The notes: generated by a model not told the origin, from the letters alone. 10,242 bases of DNA from JANQLC01 sp036881805 (GCA_036881805.1 JBAJNK010000051.1:1-10242), one strand, 5' to 3'; positions 1-7,540 are shown, counted from the stretch's first letter. Made by a program: numbers and translations.

Positions 1-45
1 CCAAAAAAATACCCCGCTTTTCAATCCGATCTACAATCGCAAACG
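1..45. repeat. Possible single copy of a degenerate intergenic repeat
   Basis: An A-run followed by TACCCCGCTTTTCAATCC and then ATCTACA closely resembles the repeat units at the right edge of the window (for example TACCTCGCTTTCAAATC near 10131). It lies outside any gene that I can see, downstream of clpB. The match is short and partly low-complexity, so it may be chance. The rest of the first 86 bases holds nothing that I recognise. Confidence 0.25.
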
Positions 46-86
46 ATGGAACAAAAGTCAGTAGAACCAACCACAGGAATAAGGAG

Positions 87-109
87 AAAAAAATAAGCCC
101 GCTCTTATC
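87..109 (-). terminator. Weak intrinsic terminator at the end of clpB
   Basis: Read on the minus strand, GATAAG (109-104) pairs with CTTATT (97-92) around the loop AGCGGG, and a run of seven T residues follows (93-87). The upstream arm includes the clpB stop codon. The stem is short, AT-rich and includes one G-T wobble, so termination may be inefficient, but its placement directly at the gene end supports it. Confidence 0.35.
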
Positions 110-2696
110 TGATTACGATACCCCCGTCATCAAAATTGTCTAGGGTGATGCGATCGCCGTCCTTTATCTTTCCAGCAATCATCGCTTTGGACAACTCGTT
201 TAAAACGTCGTGTTGGATGACCCGCTTGAGGGGACGTGCGCCAAACTGGGGGTTAAATCCTTTCTTCGCGATCCAGTCGACGGCCTCTGGGGTGGCTTCT
301 AGGGTTATGGCTTTTTTGGCTAGGCGTTCGCTCAAGTCTTTCAACTGAATGCCTACAATTTCGTGGATTTCCACTCGGTTCAAGGGTTTGAACATGATGA
401 TTTCGTCGATGCGGTTTAAAAATTCGGGGCGAATGGTTTTTTTCAACAAATCGAATACTTGGTTTTGTGTTTTTTCGACGATGCGCCCTTCATTTTGCAC
501 ATTTATCCCCTCAAAATTCTCCTGGATAATCGGAGAGCCGATATTTGAGGTCATGATGATAAGCGTATTTCTAAAGTTTACGGTTCTGCCCTTGTTATCG
601 GTCAAACGACCGTCATCGAGGACTTGCAACAAGATATTAAACGCGTCGAGATGGGCTTTTTCGATCTCATCCAACAGCACGACGGAATAGGGTCTGTGCC
701 GAACGGCTTCGGTGAGTTGCCCCCCTTCGTCGTAACCGACATAGCCCGGGGGGGCGCCCAGCAAACGGCTTACAGCATGGCGTTCCTGATACTCGCTCAT
801 ATCGATACGGATCAGGTTGTTGTCATCATCGAATAAGCACTCGGCCAAGGCTTTGGCGAGCTCTGTCTTTCCCACACCGGTAGTGCCCAAAAAGAGGAAG
901 GAGCCCATGGGGCGATTTTGATCGCGCAGGCCGGCTCGTGAGCGCCGGATGGCATCTGAAACGGCTTCGATAGCTTCGTCCTGTCCGACTACGCGTTTGT
1001 GCAATTCCGATTCCAGGCCCAAGAGTTTTTCGCGTTCGCCTTGCATCATCTTTGTGACCGGGACGCCAGTCCAGCGGGAGACCACCTCGGCGATGTCCTC
1101 ACGGGTCACCTCTTCTTTGATCAAGCGCTCACCCCCCCCGTTCTGAATTTCGGCTTCTAAGGCTTTCACCTTTTCCTCCTCTGCTTTGATCTTTCCATAG
1201 CGCAATTCGGCCACCTTGCCAAAATCGCCTTGGCGTTCGGCGCGCTCGGCTTCCAGTCTATAGGCTTCGATATGTTTTTTTGCGGTTTGCAAATTGTCGA
1301 CCACCTCCTTTTCAGCGCGCCACTTGCTGTCGATCTGTATTCTTTCGTCATTTAGGTTGGCGCGTTCTGCTCTTAGGGATTTTAGTTTGGTCTTATCATC
1401 TTCGCGTTTAATCGCTTCGATTTCGATGTCGAGCTGCCTGATTTTTCTGTCCAAAACGTCTAAGGCTTCGGGCTTTGAATCGATTTCCATGCGCAACTTG
1501 GAACAGGCTTCGTCTACCAAATCGATGGCTTTATCGGGCAGAAAGCGGTCGGTGATATAGCGTTGCGAAAGCACTGCAGCAGCGATGATGGCCGCATCCT
1601 TAATCCGCACCTTATGGTGGGTTTCATAACGCTCTTTGATACCCCTTAAGATGGAAATCGCGGATTCGGTATCGGGTTCATCCACCCGTACGCGTTGAAA
1701 GCGCCGTTCCAATGCTTTGTCCTTTTCGAAGTACTTCTGGTATTCGTCAAGCGTGGTCGCACCGACGGCGCGCAGCGCCCCACGCGCTAAGGCGGGCTTT
1801 AGGATATTTGCCGCATCCATGGCACCTTCGCCCCCACCAGCCCCCACCAAAGTGTGGATCTCGTCGATAAAGAGTACGATGTTGCCATCGGAGCTGGTTA
1901 CCTCTTTGATCACGGCTTTTAAACGCTCTTCGAACTCGCCTTTGTATTTGGCTCCAGCCACTAGGGCGCCCATGTCTAAGGCGTAAACTCGCTTATCCTT
2001 GAGGTTTTCAGGCACATCACCTTTTACAATCCGGTGTGCCAAGCCTTCGGCAATGGCCGTTTTACCGACGCCCGGCTCGCCGATTAAGATGGGGTTGTTT
2101 TTGGTGCGCCGCGACAGGATTTGCAGTATGCGGCGAATCTCTTCGTCTCGACCGATTACCGGGTCGAGCTTACCGCTTTGCGCCATTTGGTTGAGGTCGT
2201 TGGCGTACTTGGCCAACGCATTGTAGGTTTCTTCTGCGCTTTGCGACTGCACCCTACTGCCTTTTCGCAAGGATTCAACAGCTGTTTTTAAGTCTTTTTC
2301 AGTTAGGCCGTTCTCGCGCAAGAGTTGTCCCGATTGGTCATCGCTCTTCGCAATGGCCAATAGCAAATGCTCGATGGAAATGTACTCATCCTTCATCCCC
2401 TTGGCCAAATGACCCGCTTCGGAAAGCATCCCCGCTGTTTTTTGCGCCAGGTGCATGCCCCCACCTGCCACTTTGGGAAGTGCATGTAGGATGGCATCCG
2501 TTCCTTTGTGAATGCTGTCCAAACGCACACCGAACTTTTTAAACAGGTAGGGGACTACATTTTCATCTACCGCTAAGATTCCTTTGAGGATATGTGCATT
2601 CTCAATGGCCTGGTGGCTAAAACCCATTGCGATTTGTTGACCTTGCTGTACCGCCTCTTGGGATTTTATCGTGAAGTTATTCAAGTTCATAGGCAT
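105..2696 (-). CDS. clpB: ATP-dependent chaperone ClpB (Hsp100 disaggregase)
   Basis: ClpB is a cytoplasmic hexameric AAA+ machine that, with DnaK/DnaJ/GrpE, threads proteins out of heat-induced aggregates. The 863-residue product has the full family layout. An N-terminal Clp repeat domain covers about residues 5-150. NBD1 has Walker A GEPGVGKT (206-213) and Walker B VLFIDEIH (274-281). The coiled-coil middle domain spans about 400-520. NBD2 has Walker A GTTGVGKT (604-611), Walker B VVLLDEIE (672-679), the FLNRIDE region and sensor-2 GARPLKR (819-825). Both catalytic glutamates are present. The open frame reaches upstream to 2783, but that would overlap the preceding gene. I chose ATG at 2696 because AGGGG lies six bases before it; the ATG at 2690, giving the usual MNLNNFT start, is an equally good alternative. 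A G8 tract lies in the coding strand at 1132-1139. No CIRCE-like heat-shock operator was seen upstream. Confidence 0.97.
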   Translation of the reverse strand: MPMNLNNFTIKSQEAVQQGQQIAMGFSHQAIENAHILKGILAVDENVVPYLFKKFGVRLDSIHKGTDAILHALPKVAGGGMHLAQKTAGMLSEAGHLAKGMKDEYISIEHLLLAIAKSDDQSGQLLRENGLTEKDLKTAVESLRKGSRVQSQSAEETYNALAKYANDLNQMAQSGKLDPVIGRDEEIRRILQILSRRTKNNPILIGEPGVGKTAIAEGLAHRIVKGDVPENLKDKRVYALDMGALVAGAKYKGEFEERLKAVIKEVTSSDGNIVLFIDEIHTLVGAGGGEGAMDAANILKPALARGALRAVGATTLDEYQKYFEKDKALERRFQRVRVDEPDTESAISILRGIKERYETHHKVRIKDAAIIAAAVLSQRYITDRFLPDKAIDLVDEACSKLRMEIDSKPEALDVLDRKIRQLDIEIEAIKREDDKTKLKSLRAERANLNDERIQIDSKWRAEKEVVDNLQTAKKHIEAYRLEAERAERQGDFGKVAELRYGKIKAEEEKVKALEAEIQNGGGERLIKEEVTREDIAEVVSRWTGVPVTKMMQGEREKLLGLESELHKRVVGQDEAIEAVSDAIRRSRAGLRDQNRPMGSFLFLGTTGVGKTELAKALAECLFDDDNNLIRIDMSEYQERHAVSRLLGAPPGYVGYDEGGQLTEAVRHRPYSVVLLDEIEKAHLDAFNILLQVLDDGRLTDNKGRTVNFRNTLIIMTSNIGSPIIQENFEGINVQNEGRIVEKTQNQVFDLLKKTIRPEFLNRIDEIIMFKPLNRVEIHEIVGIQLKDLSERLAKKAITLEATPEAVDWIAKKGFNPQFGARPLKRVIQHDVLNELSKAMIAGKIKDGDRITLDNFDDGGIVIR

Positions 2697-2760
2697 CTTT
2701 TTCCCCTTTTGGAAAGGGTAAAACAAATTCGATTCCAGCTCGAAATGCTGCCATTTTGTC

Positions 2761-3213
2761 TCATCTTCTATTCCGAATCCCATCGGCCAAACCCGCCGTA
2801 CCCTGTTGGCGCAGTTTTAAGAGCAGGATTCTACCGCTATACAAATACATTTCACCGCCTTGGATGCGAAACCGGTTGACTTTGGCCAATACCTCCAATA
2901 GGGCCTGTTCTGAACCCATGTCTGCGCATTTCGTTTGGGTGTGGGACATATAGTGAAAGGATAGGTTTTCCCCTCGAACGGTATAGCTTCCAAATAGGGT
3001 ATTGCAACCGGCGTAGCCTTGAAATTTATCGCGCATAAAATGAATGTAGATGCGCTTACCATTGGAAATTACGGGTTGACCGCCTTCAATCACCACCCAA
3101 TCTCGGCCGCTCAAGCCCTGCGGAGCCGAACGCAGAGCTCGTTGCGTTTTGCAGCTCGCTGCGATGAGGGCCAACGAAAATACCCACGGAACATACGTGT
3201 TTAAATACTTCAT
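2761..3213 (-). CDS. META/HslJ-domain lipoprotein
   Basis: This 150-residue protein begins with a lipoprotein signal peptide: a hydrophobic stretch at about residues 8-20 ending in the lipobox IAASC, so Cys21 should be lipidated and the protein anchored in the envelope. Residues about 36-134 match the META/HslJ fold pattern: GYAGCNTLFGSY (66-77), a following short strand, the M-x-x-T-x-x-C-x-x-M segment (89-99), and the closing LLEVLAKVNRF and MYLY strands. In E. coli, HslJ is linked to novobiocin resistance and heat shock, but most META proteins in Bacteroidota have no assigned role. The gene lies 64 bp upstream of clpB on the same strand, so co-transcription is likely; a stress link is inference from this context. 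The start at 3213 gives a proper n-region (MKYLN). Confidence 0.85.
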   Translation of the reverse strand: MKYLNTYVPWVFSLALIAASCKTQRALRSAPQGLSGRDWVVIEGGQPVISNGKRIYIHFMRDKFQGYAGCNTLFGSYTVRGENLSFHYMSHTQTKCADMGSEQALLEVLAKVNRFRIQGGEMYLYSGRILLLKLRQQGTAGLADGIRNRR

Positions 3214-3318
3214 AGCCAGTTTATTAATTGTATCACAAGGATATCGATCGACCGGGTTGCACCATTCAATATGCCGGTACTGATTTTGGATTTACCATAC
3301 CCTTGTGGCAAACGCTGG

Positions 3319-3326
3319 CAAAGTTA
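3319..3326 (-). promoter_or_regulatory. Bacteroidota-type -7 box TAACTTTG upstream of the META-clpB genes
   Basis: An exact match to TAnnTTTG reads toward the META lipoprotein gene, about 105 bases before its ATG, inside the 150-bp gap after the dcuB stop. I see no clear TTTG -33 element at 19-21 bases upstream, so the call rests on the -7 box and position only. No terminator is visible between dcuB and this box, so read-through from dcuB is also possible. Confidence 0.35.
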
Positions 3327-3363
3327 GCCGGAATTTTTCAATGGGCATGTATTACGATTTCCA

Positions 3364-4695
3364 TCAAATGACGATAAGCGACATCGCATAACCGATACAA
3401 CAGGCACCGATCACACCGATTAAACCGGGCAGCATAAAGCTGTGGTTAAAGTAATACTTACCGATTTTGGTCGTGCCGGTGACATCGAAGTTGGCCGTGG
3501 CGATATCCGTCGGGTAATTGGGTATAAAGAAGTAGGCATAAGTCGCTGGCATCAGCGCGATCAACAAATGGGGAGACAAGCCCATGGTCATTCCCACCGG
3601 CAATAGCATTCGAGCAGTGGCCGCCTGGCTATTGATGACCACAGACACGGTAAACAGGGCTAGGGCAAAGGTCCAAGGGTAAGTTTGTATCATAAGGGTG
3701 ATACCCTGCTTAAACGAAGGCATGGCATATTGGAAATACGTATCACCCATCCAGGCAATGCCAAAAATAGCGATAACCGCCACCATACCGGATTTAAAAA
3801 CCGCGCCTTGGGGTACTTTTTGAACCTGGGTACGGGTTGCCAGCAAGATCAAGCCACCGGAAGCCAGCATCAGCATTTGAATCACCACCGACATGGGAAC
3901 AGCGGTTTCTATACCCCCCCTATCGATCGTCCGCATTTCAGGCCATAGGGCAATCAGCACGATGATGGCCAGGGTGATCAGAAAATAGATCACCGCCCGA
4001 CGGGCAGACGTGGGCAAACGCTCATCCAAAGTCGTGGCTGTCGTATTTCGGATTTTCTCCGACCATACCGGGTCTTTCAGGCGACGTTGGTAGGCCCGAT
4101 CCACTTCCAGCTCTTTCCCCCGGTGTAGGCTGTAGAGCGACAGCAACAGGGTCCCGCCCAACGTACCGGGAATGGTGACCATCAGAATACGCAACAGGTT
4201 GATATGGGGTGAAACCGTGGCCAACTCAGCCAGGTAGTATACTACAGCAGCTGAAATCGGGCTACCGGTAATGGCCAGCTGACAAGCCACCGAAGCAGCT
4301 GCCATAGGCCGCTCGGGACGAATGCCCTTTTTTAGCGCGACATCGCCGATAACCGGCATAATGGAATATACCGCATGGCCAGTGCCCAGCAAAACCGTCA
4401 TGGTGTAGGTGATCAAGGGGGCCAATACCGTCACGCGTTTGGGATGCCGCCGCAAAATCCGCTCAGCGATCTGCAACATGTACTTGAGACCGCCCGCCGC
4501 CTCCAAGACCGAAGCACAAGTGACCACCGCTATGATGATCATGATCACGACAATCGGCGGCTCCGCGGGCGGCATGCGCAAGAGGAAGACTTCAACCACC
4601 AATCCGATGCCGGATACAACGCCCAACCCAATACCGCCGAAACGGCTGCCCAGGTAAAGCATGAGCAGCAAGAATGCAAATTCAAAATACAGCAT
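3364..4695 (-). CDS. dcuB: Anaerobic C4-dicarboxylate transporter, DcuB type
   Basis: This 443-residue inner-membrane protein belongs to the DcuA/DcuB family, which exchanges or takes up fumarate, malate, aspartate and succinate, typically fumarate in and succinate out during fumarate respiration. Length and hydrophobic profile fit, with about ten or more membrane segments. Conserved stretches match DcuB better than DcuA by my recollection: GTGHAVYSIMPVIGDVA (104-120), GIRPERPMAAAS (124-135), SPISAAVV (145-152), TLDERLP (222-228), GIAWMGDT (312-319), NSQAAT (355-360) and the C-terminal GTTKIGKYYFNHSFMLPG (407-424). The polar loop at about 191-230 separates the two halves. No aspartase, asparaginase, fumarase or DcuS/DcuR gene lies beside it, so substrate preference is inferred from family only. 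A promoter-like box sits 49 bases before the ATG. Confidence 0.93.
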   Translation of the reverse strand: MLYFEFAFLLLMLYLGSRFGGIGLGVVSGIGLVVEVFLLRMPPAEPPIVVIMIIIAVVTCASVLEAAGGLKYMLQIAERILRRHPKRVTVLAPLITYTMTVLLGTGHAVYSIMPVIGDVALKKGIRPERPMAAASVACQLAITGSPISAAVVYYLAELATVSPHINLLRILMVTIPGTLGGTLLLSLYSLHRGKELEVDRAYQRRLKDPVWSEKIRNTTATTLDERLPTSARRAVIYFLITLAIIVLIALWPEMRTIDRGGIETAVPMSVVIQMLMLASGGLILLATRTQVQKVPQGAVFKSGMVAVIAIFGIAWMGDTYFQYAMPSFKQGITLMIQTYPWTFALALFTVSVVINSQAATARMLLPVGMTMGLSPHLLIALMPATYAYFFIPNYPTDIATANFDVTGTTKIGKYYFNHSFMLPGLIGVIGACCIGYAMSLIVI

Positions 4696-4743
4696 GGTGA
4701 TCGGTTATAGTGTGCATTAAAAATCACATCTGTGAATTGAATA

Positions 4744-4751
4744 CAAAGATA
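4744..4751 (-). promoter_or_regulatory. Bacteroidota-type -7 box TATCTTTG for dcuB
   Basis: TATCTTTG matches TAnnTTTG exactly on the minus strand, 48 bases before the dcuB ATG, predicting a 5' leader of roughly 40 bases. About 21 bases further upstream is TGTG, an imperfect -33 TTTG. The spacing to the gene is typical. The exact start site cannot be told from sequence. Confidence 0.5.
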
Positions 4752-4832
4752 ATCGATAGAACCTTTAGTTGGCACACAGCAGCTTCCTATACCCCATTGA
4801 CTTACAGCAATCTTGCTTAGAGACAACGCATT

Positions 4833-4919
4833 ATGAATACTTTCAAATTACTTATTCGAGGTGGATGCCTCTTTACCTTTGGCTGTGAATCTTTAGATAG
4901 AAGATCTGTATCGGTATAA
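4833..4919 (+). other. 28-codon ORF with a lipoprotein-like signal
   Basis: The ORF starts MNTFKLLIRGGCLF and continues TFGCES, then stops after 28 codons. Basic residues, a short hydrophobic stretch and a cysteine in a weak lipobox (TFGC) resemble the beginning of a lipoprotein. No ribosome binding site is evident. It could be the front end of a lipoprotein gene broken by an early stop, or chance. I do not assign a function. Confidence 0.15.
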
Positions 4920-4936
4920 AATCCGTATCTCAATTG

Positions 4937-4944
4937 TATCTTTG
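4937..4944 (+). promoter_or_regulatory. Plus-strand TATCTTTG box with no clear downstream gene
   Basis: An exact TAnnTTTG match points rightward into the gap before glyS. No good -33 element is seen at the usual spacing. Downstream there is only the start-less open frame from 5119, antisense to the 3' flank of glyS. If active, it would make an RNA running against the glyS 3' end. Confidence 0.2.
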
Positions 4945-5010
4945 CATTTATTTAATCACTACTGTGTTTTTTTAAATAACACCAGCAATAATAAGCTCGA
5001 ATTTAAGGCT

Positions 5011-5142
5011 TCAGTACGCGCTATATAACAGTACCGGAACTTCAAGCTGTACGCCTCTTAGAATAATTTTGCCCGACCTGGGAGATAAACCGCCCAATGC
5101 GGCTCCTCCTACTTCTAATATCACCCATATGAAACCGAGCAT
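5011..5142 (-). CDS. Possible small membrane protein (43 aa)
   Basis: Starting at ATG 5142, the frame begins with the hydrophobic, glycine-rich stretch MLGFIWVILEVGGAALGG, which could form one membrane helix. A basic turn follows (SPRSGK) and then a short tail ending LLYSAY before TGA. A G-rich run lies about nine bases before the ATG. The frame stays open upstream to 5181 with more hydrophobic residues (IIIGFSVGVIFE), so the start could be a GTG further upstream. It sits about 210 bp downstream of glyS on the same strand. I do not recognise the family; it is too short to distinguish from a chance ORF or a truncated gene. Confidence 0.22.
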   Translation of the reverse strand: MLGFIWVILEVGGAALGGLSPRSGKIILRGVQLEVPVLLYSAY

Positions 5143-5350
5143 TTCAAAGATTACCCCCACCGAGAACCCGATGATTATATATTATTTGAAAAGTCCCTTA
5201 AGATTGAAAATGGGGCTACAGCAGAAACGGGCTTGTTACCGGGCAACTACGATATTACCCAATGCGTTGCATTTTCTGGAAATAGTCCTATTTTTTTCGC
5301 ACCCAATAAAGACAATCCCGCATTAAGCCCCTCAGATTTTTGCTCATATT
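5119..5350 (+). pseudogene. Start-less protein-like frame, possible gene remnant
   Basis: From just after a TAA at 5116, one plus-strand frame stays open for more than 75 codons before running antisense into glyS. Its composition reads like real protein: HFKDYPHREPDDYILFEKS, then a segment with PGNYDITQCVAFSGNSPIFF. There is no ATG until 5233 and no ribosome binding site there. Part of the openness beyond 5350 is forced by the glyS codons on the other strand. I do not recognise the sequence. The most economical reading is the residue of a decayed gene, but chance is possible. Confidence 0.22.
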
Positions 5351-5352
5351 CC

Positions 5353-6894
5353 CTACAATTTTTTCAAATGCGCTTTCATAGAAATGCGCGCGTCCAAAAA
5401 AGCTGCGATCTGAGTCAGTGGCATGCGCGCCTGCTGCATGGTATCCCGATTTCGCAGGGTGGCGGATTGGTCTTGGCGCGTATCGTGGTCTATCGTTATG
5501 CAATAGGGCGTACCGGCAGCATCCTGCCTGCGATAGCGACGCCCGATGGCGTCCTTATCATCGAGCCTGACATTAAAATCGTACTTTAAATCGCCAAAGA
5601 GCGCCCTGGCTATTTCGGGCAAACCATCCTTCTTCACCAGGGGTAAGATCGCCGCTTGGGTCGGTGCCAAGATAGGGGGCAGTCGCAAAACCGTTCGCAT
5701 GCTTCCATCGGCCAAGGTTTCTTCTTGCAATGCGATGCTGAAAACGGCGAGAAACAAGCGATCCAGGCCGACAGATGTTTCGACCACATGGGGTAAGTAG
5801 TGCGCCTTGCGCAGCGGGTCAAAGAATTGCAGTTTTTTGTTGGCATACTTCTCGTGGTTGCGCAGATCGAAATCAGTTCGGGAATGGATGCCTTCCAACT
5901 CCTTAAAGCCAAAGGGAAAGCGAAACTCGATATCCGAAGCGGCGTCGGCGTAATGCGCCAATTTATCGTGATCGCGAAAGCGGTAATTCTCCTGTCCGAG
6001 CCCGAGGGATAGGTGCCACCGCATGCGCTTTTCCTTCCACGCCTCATAGTGTTTGAGCCCATCGCCCGGACGGACGAAATACTGCAGCTCCATCTGCTCG
6101 AACTCGCGCATGCGAAAGATAAACTGCCGCGCTGTGATTTCATTTCGGAAAGCCTTGCCGACTTGCGCAATGCCAAAGGGCAGCTTTTGCCGTGCGGTTT
6201 TTTGTACATTTAGGAAGTTGACAAACACACCTTGTGCGGTTTCGGGTCGCAGGTACAAATCGGCGGACGAATCTGGGGACGCAGCCAATTGGGTGCCAAA
6301 CATCAGGTTAAACCGGCGTACATCGGTCCAGTTTTTCGAACCCGAAACCGGATCGGCAATGCCCAAATCAGCGATCAATTTTGTAAGCGCTTCTAAGTCG
6401 TCTCTCTCGAGGGCATCGACCATTTTACGCCGCGCCTTATCGCGTTGCTCGATGTACTCTTTCACACGGGGATTGGTCCGCTCGTACAATGCCATATCGA
6501 AGTCAGAGCCGAAGCGCTTTGCTGCGCGGCTGCATGCCCCCTGAATTTTTCTGTCCAACTCAGCGATATAGTCCTCGATCAAACCGTCAGCGCGGTAGCG
6601 CTTTTGGGTATCCCTGTTGTCGATCAGCGGGTCGCTAAACGCATCTACATGTCCAGAGGCCTGCCAAGTGGTGGGATGCATAAATATGGCCGCATCTAAC
6701 CCTTCTATATTTTCGTTGAGCTGTACCATCGCTTTCCACCAATATCGCTTGATGTTATCCTTGAGTGCAACACCGTTTTGACCGTAATCGTAAACCGCGC
6801 TGAGGCCGTCGTAAATTTCACTGGAGGGAAACACATATCCATACTTCTTGGCATGCGATACAATACTTTTGAGGCTAGCTACTCGATTTGCCAT
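5353..6894 (-). CDS. glyS: Glycyl-tRNA synthetase, dimeric type
   Basis: This enzyme charges tRNA-Gly with glycine using ATP in the cytoplasm. The 513-residue product is the single-chain alpha2 class II form. Motif-1 region residues run WWKAMVQ to ASGHVDAFSDPL (about 52-89). Next come RPETAQG (216-222), motif 2 QVGKAFRNE (244-252), DIEFRFPFG and ELEGIHSRTDFDL (about 321-345), and motif 3 ETSVGLDRLFLAVF (372-385). The C-terminal anticodon-binding domain spans about 404-505 with LPLVKKDG, DAIGRRYRRQD and GTPYCITIDHDT. The frame opens at 6933, but the extra 13 residues lack family similarity, so I chose ATG 6894, which begins MANRVASLKSIVSHAKK. No Shine-Dalgarno is present and a promoter box lies only four bases upstream. 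The C-terminus looks complete (AHLKKL). Annotators may also call it glyQS. Confidence 0.96.
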   Translation of the reverse strand: MANRVASLKSIVSHAKKYGYVFPSSEIYDGLSAVYDYGQNGVALKDNIKRYWWKAMVQLNENIEGLDAAIFMHPTTWQASGHVDAFSDPLIDNRDTQKRYRADGLIEDYIAELDRKIQGACSRAAKRFGSDFDMALYERTNPRVKEYIEQRDKARRKMVDALERDDLEALTKLIADLGIADPVSGSKNWTDVRRFNLMFGTQLAASPDSSADLYLRPETAQGVFVNFLNVQKTARQKLPFGIAQVGKAFRNEITARQFIFRMREFEQMELQYFVRPGDGLKHYEAWKEKRMRWHLSLGLGQENYRFRDHDKLAHYADAASDIEFRFPFGFKELEGIHSRTDFDLRNHEKYANKKLQFFDPLRKAHYLPHVVETSVGLDRLFLAVFSIALQEETLADGSMRTVLRLPPILAPTQAAILPLVKKDGLPEIARALFGDLKYDFNVRLDDKDAIGRRYRRQDAAGTPYCITIDHDTRQDQSATLRNRDTMQQARMPLTQIAAFLDARISMKAHLKKL

Positions 6895-6898
6895 GGAG

Positions 6899-6906
6899 CA
6901 AAAATA
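6899..6906 (-). promoter_or_regulatory. TATTTTTG -7 box four bases from the glyS ATG
   Basis: TATTTTTG matches TAnnTTTG exactly and is separated from the glyS ATG by only CTCC. In Bacteroidota transcription begins a few bases after this box, so initiation would fall at or next to the start codon and give a leaderless mRNA. A TTGG lies about 23 bases upstream, slightly beyond the usual 19-21-base spacing for the -33 element. Confidence 0.35.
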
Positions 6907-7165
6907 GGGAATACACCGAGTTTGGAGAACCAACCCCCGCTTTTTGGGCGCAAGCCGATCCAGCGTAAAATATGAAATCTATCCTGAGCTCGCCATTAAT
7001 CCCATCCAAAAAAATGGCTTCTTCTAACCTTAAAACCAGTGGTCTTTATCCCTTTGTTTTTTATTGCAGCGTCTAACTCATTTGCCTGTATCGCTCATTA
7101 CCAGCGCTTAACCTGTTTCGTCGGGCCTTTGCAACTCGGGTGATTTTCAACAAAGTAACCATTCG

Positions 7166-7540
7166 ATGACAATTATGTATCAATGGATGAATCACGACAA
7201 TCCACTTGAAATTGATCTCAAACCTGAAGATAGACGTGTAAGGGTAAAATCGGTAAGCCTCGATAGCGCGTCTTTTGAGTTTCACTATCTACATAGATCA
7301 GGAGAATTTCCCGACAAACTATTGCATGCCAACGTACTGCCAAAAAATGCTGACGACCAAACCGCAACCCGGAGTAGCCGCAATACCCATGTAGCCACCA
7401 TACATAAAATAGATAAAACAAGGGCATTAGTCAAAATTTATGGCGATAAAGGAGAAGCGATCATCGCGGTAAAGACTAGAGGCAGCGGTAAAACGGATAG
7501 GCGCAGGGTCCGTGTTATCAAGAATCTTCACCCTAAATAG
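7166..7540 (+). CDS. Hypothetical protein, possible GldM C-terminal-like domain
   Basis: This 124-residue protein has no signal peptide or membrane segment. I do not recognise it with confidence. Its ends resemble the last domain of GldM (gliding motility and type IX secretion): an opening MYQWMNHDNPLEIDL (4-18), similar to the LYxGxDNPxxI start of that domain; a closing strand pattern ALVKIYGDKGEAIIAV (87-102); and then RRRVRVIKNLHPK (112-124), similar to FRVKxIPDP. If so, it is a lone domain without the membrane and coiled-coil parts of GldM, and no gldK/L/N genes are nearby. ATG 7166 is the first in frame; 7175 and 7187 are alternatives, and none has a good ribosome binding site. A hairpin terminator follows at 7567. 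It is flanked by minus-strand genes on both sides, so it is transcribed alone. Confidence 0.6.
   Translation: MTIMYQWMNHDNPLEIDLKPEDRRVRVKSVSLDSASFEFHYLHRSGEFPDKLLHANVLPKNADDQTATRSSRNTHVATIHKIDKTRALVKIYGDKGEAIIAVKTRGSGKTDRRRVRVIKNLHPK

Larger units (their letters stand above)
4752..5352. other. Intergenic region without a convincing gene; possible gene debris
   Basis: This gap lies between the start of dcuB and the end of glyS, both on the minus strand. It is more AT-rich than its neighbours. It contains several short, protein-like open stretches on both strands, described separately: a 28-codon plus-strand ORF at 4833, a 43-codon minus-strand ORF at 5011-5142, and an 80-codon plus-strand frame without a start from 5119. 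It also has one TATCTTTG box at 4937-4944 on the plus strand. I see no terminal inverted repeats, transposase fragments or tRNA. The pattern suggests an old, decayed gene or very small genes rather than a large regulatory RNA, but this is inference. Confidence 0.4.

Noticed and set aside
105..2783. Longer clpB start at 2783
   Set aside because: The extra N-terminal residues are not like the ClpB family and would overlap the stop of the upstream META lipoprotein gene by 23 bases.
3223..3371. Start-less plus-strand frame ending ITISIK after dcuB's 3' end
   Set aside because: It reads somewhat like protein, but it has no start codon, no ribosome site and only about 48 codons. It overlaps the dcuB stop on the other strand, and chance is the simpler explanation.
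6972..7076. 34-codon plus-strand ORF (MKSILSSPLIPSKK start) between glyS and the 7166 gene
   Set aside because: The composition is unremarkable, there is no ribosome binding site, and it ends well before the next gene. Too weak to list as a gene.
7073..7285. 70-codon minus-strand ORF overlapping the start of the 7166-7540 gene
   Set aside because: It overlaps the better plus-strand frame and has a biased basic composition. Treated as a shadow.
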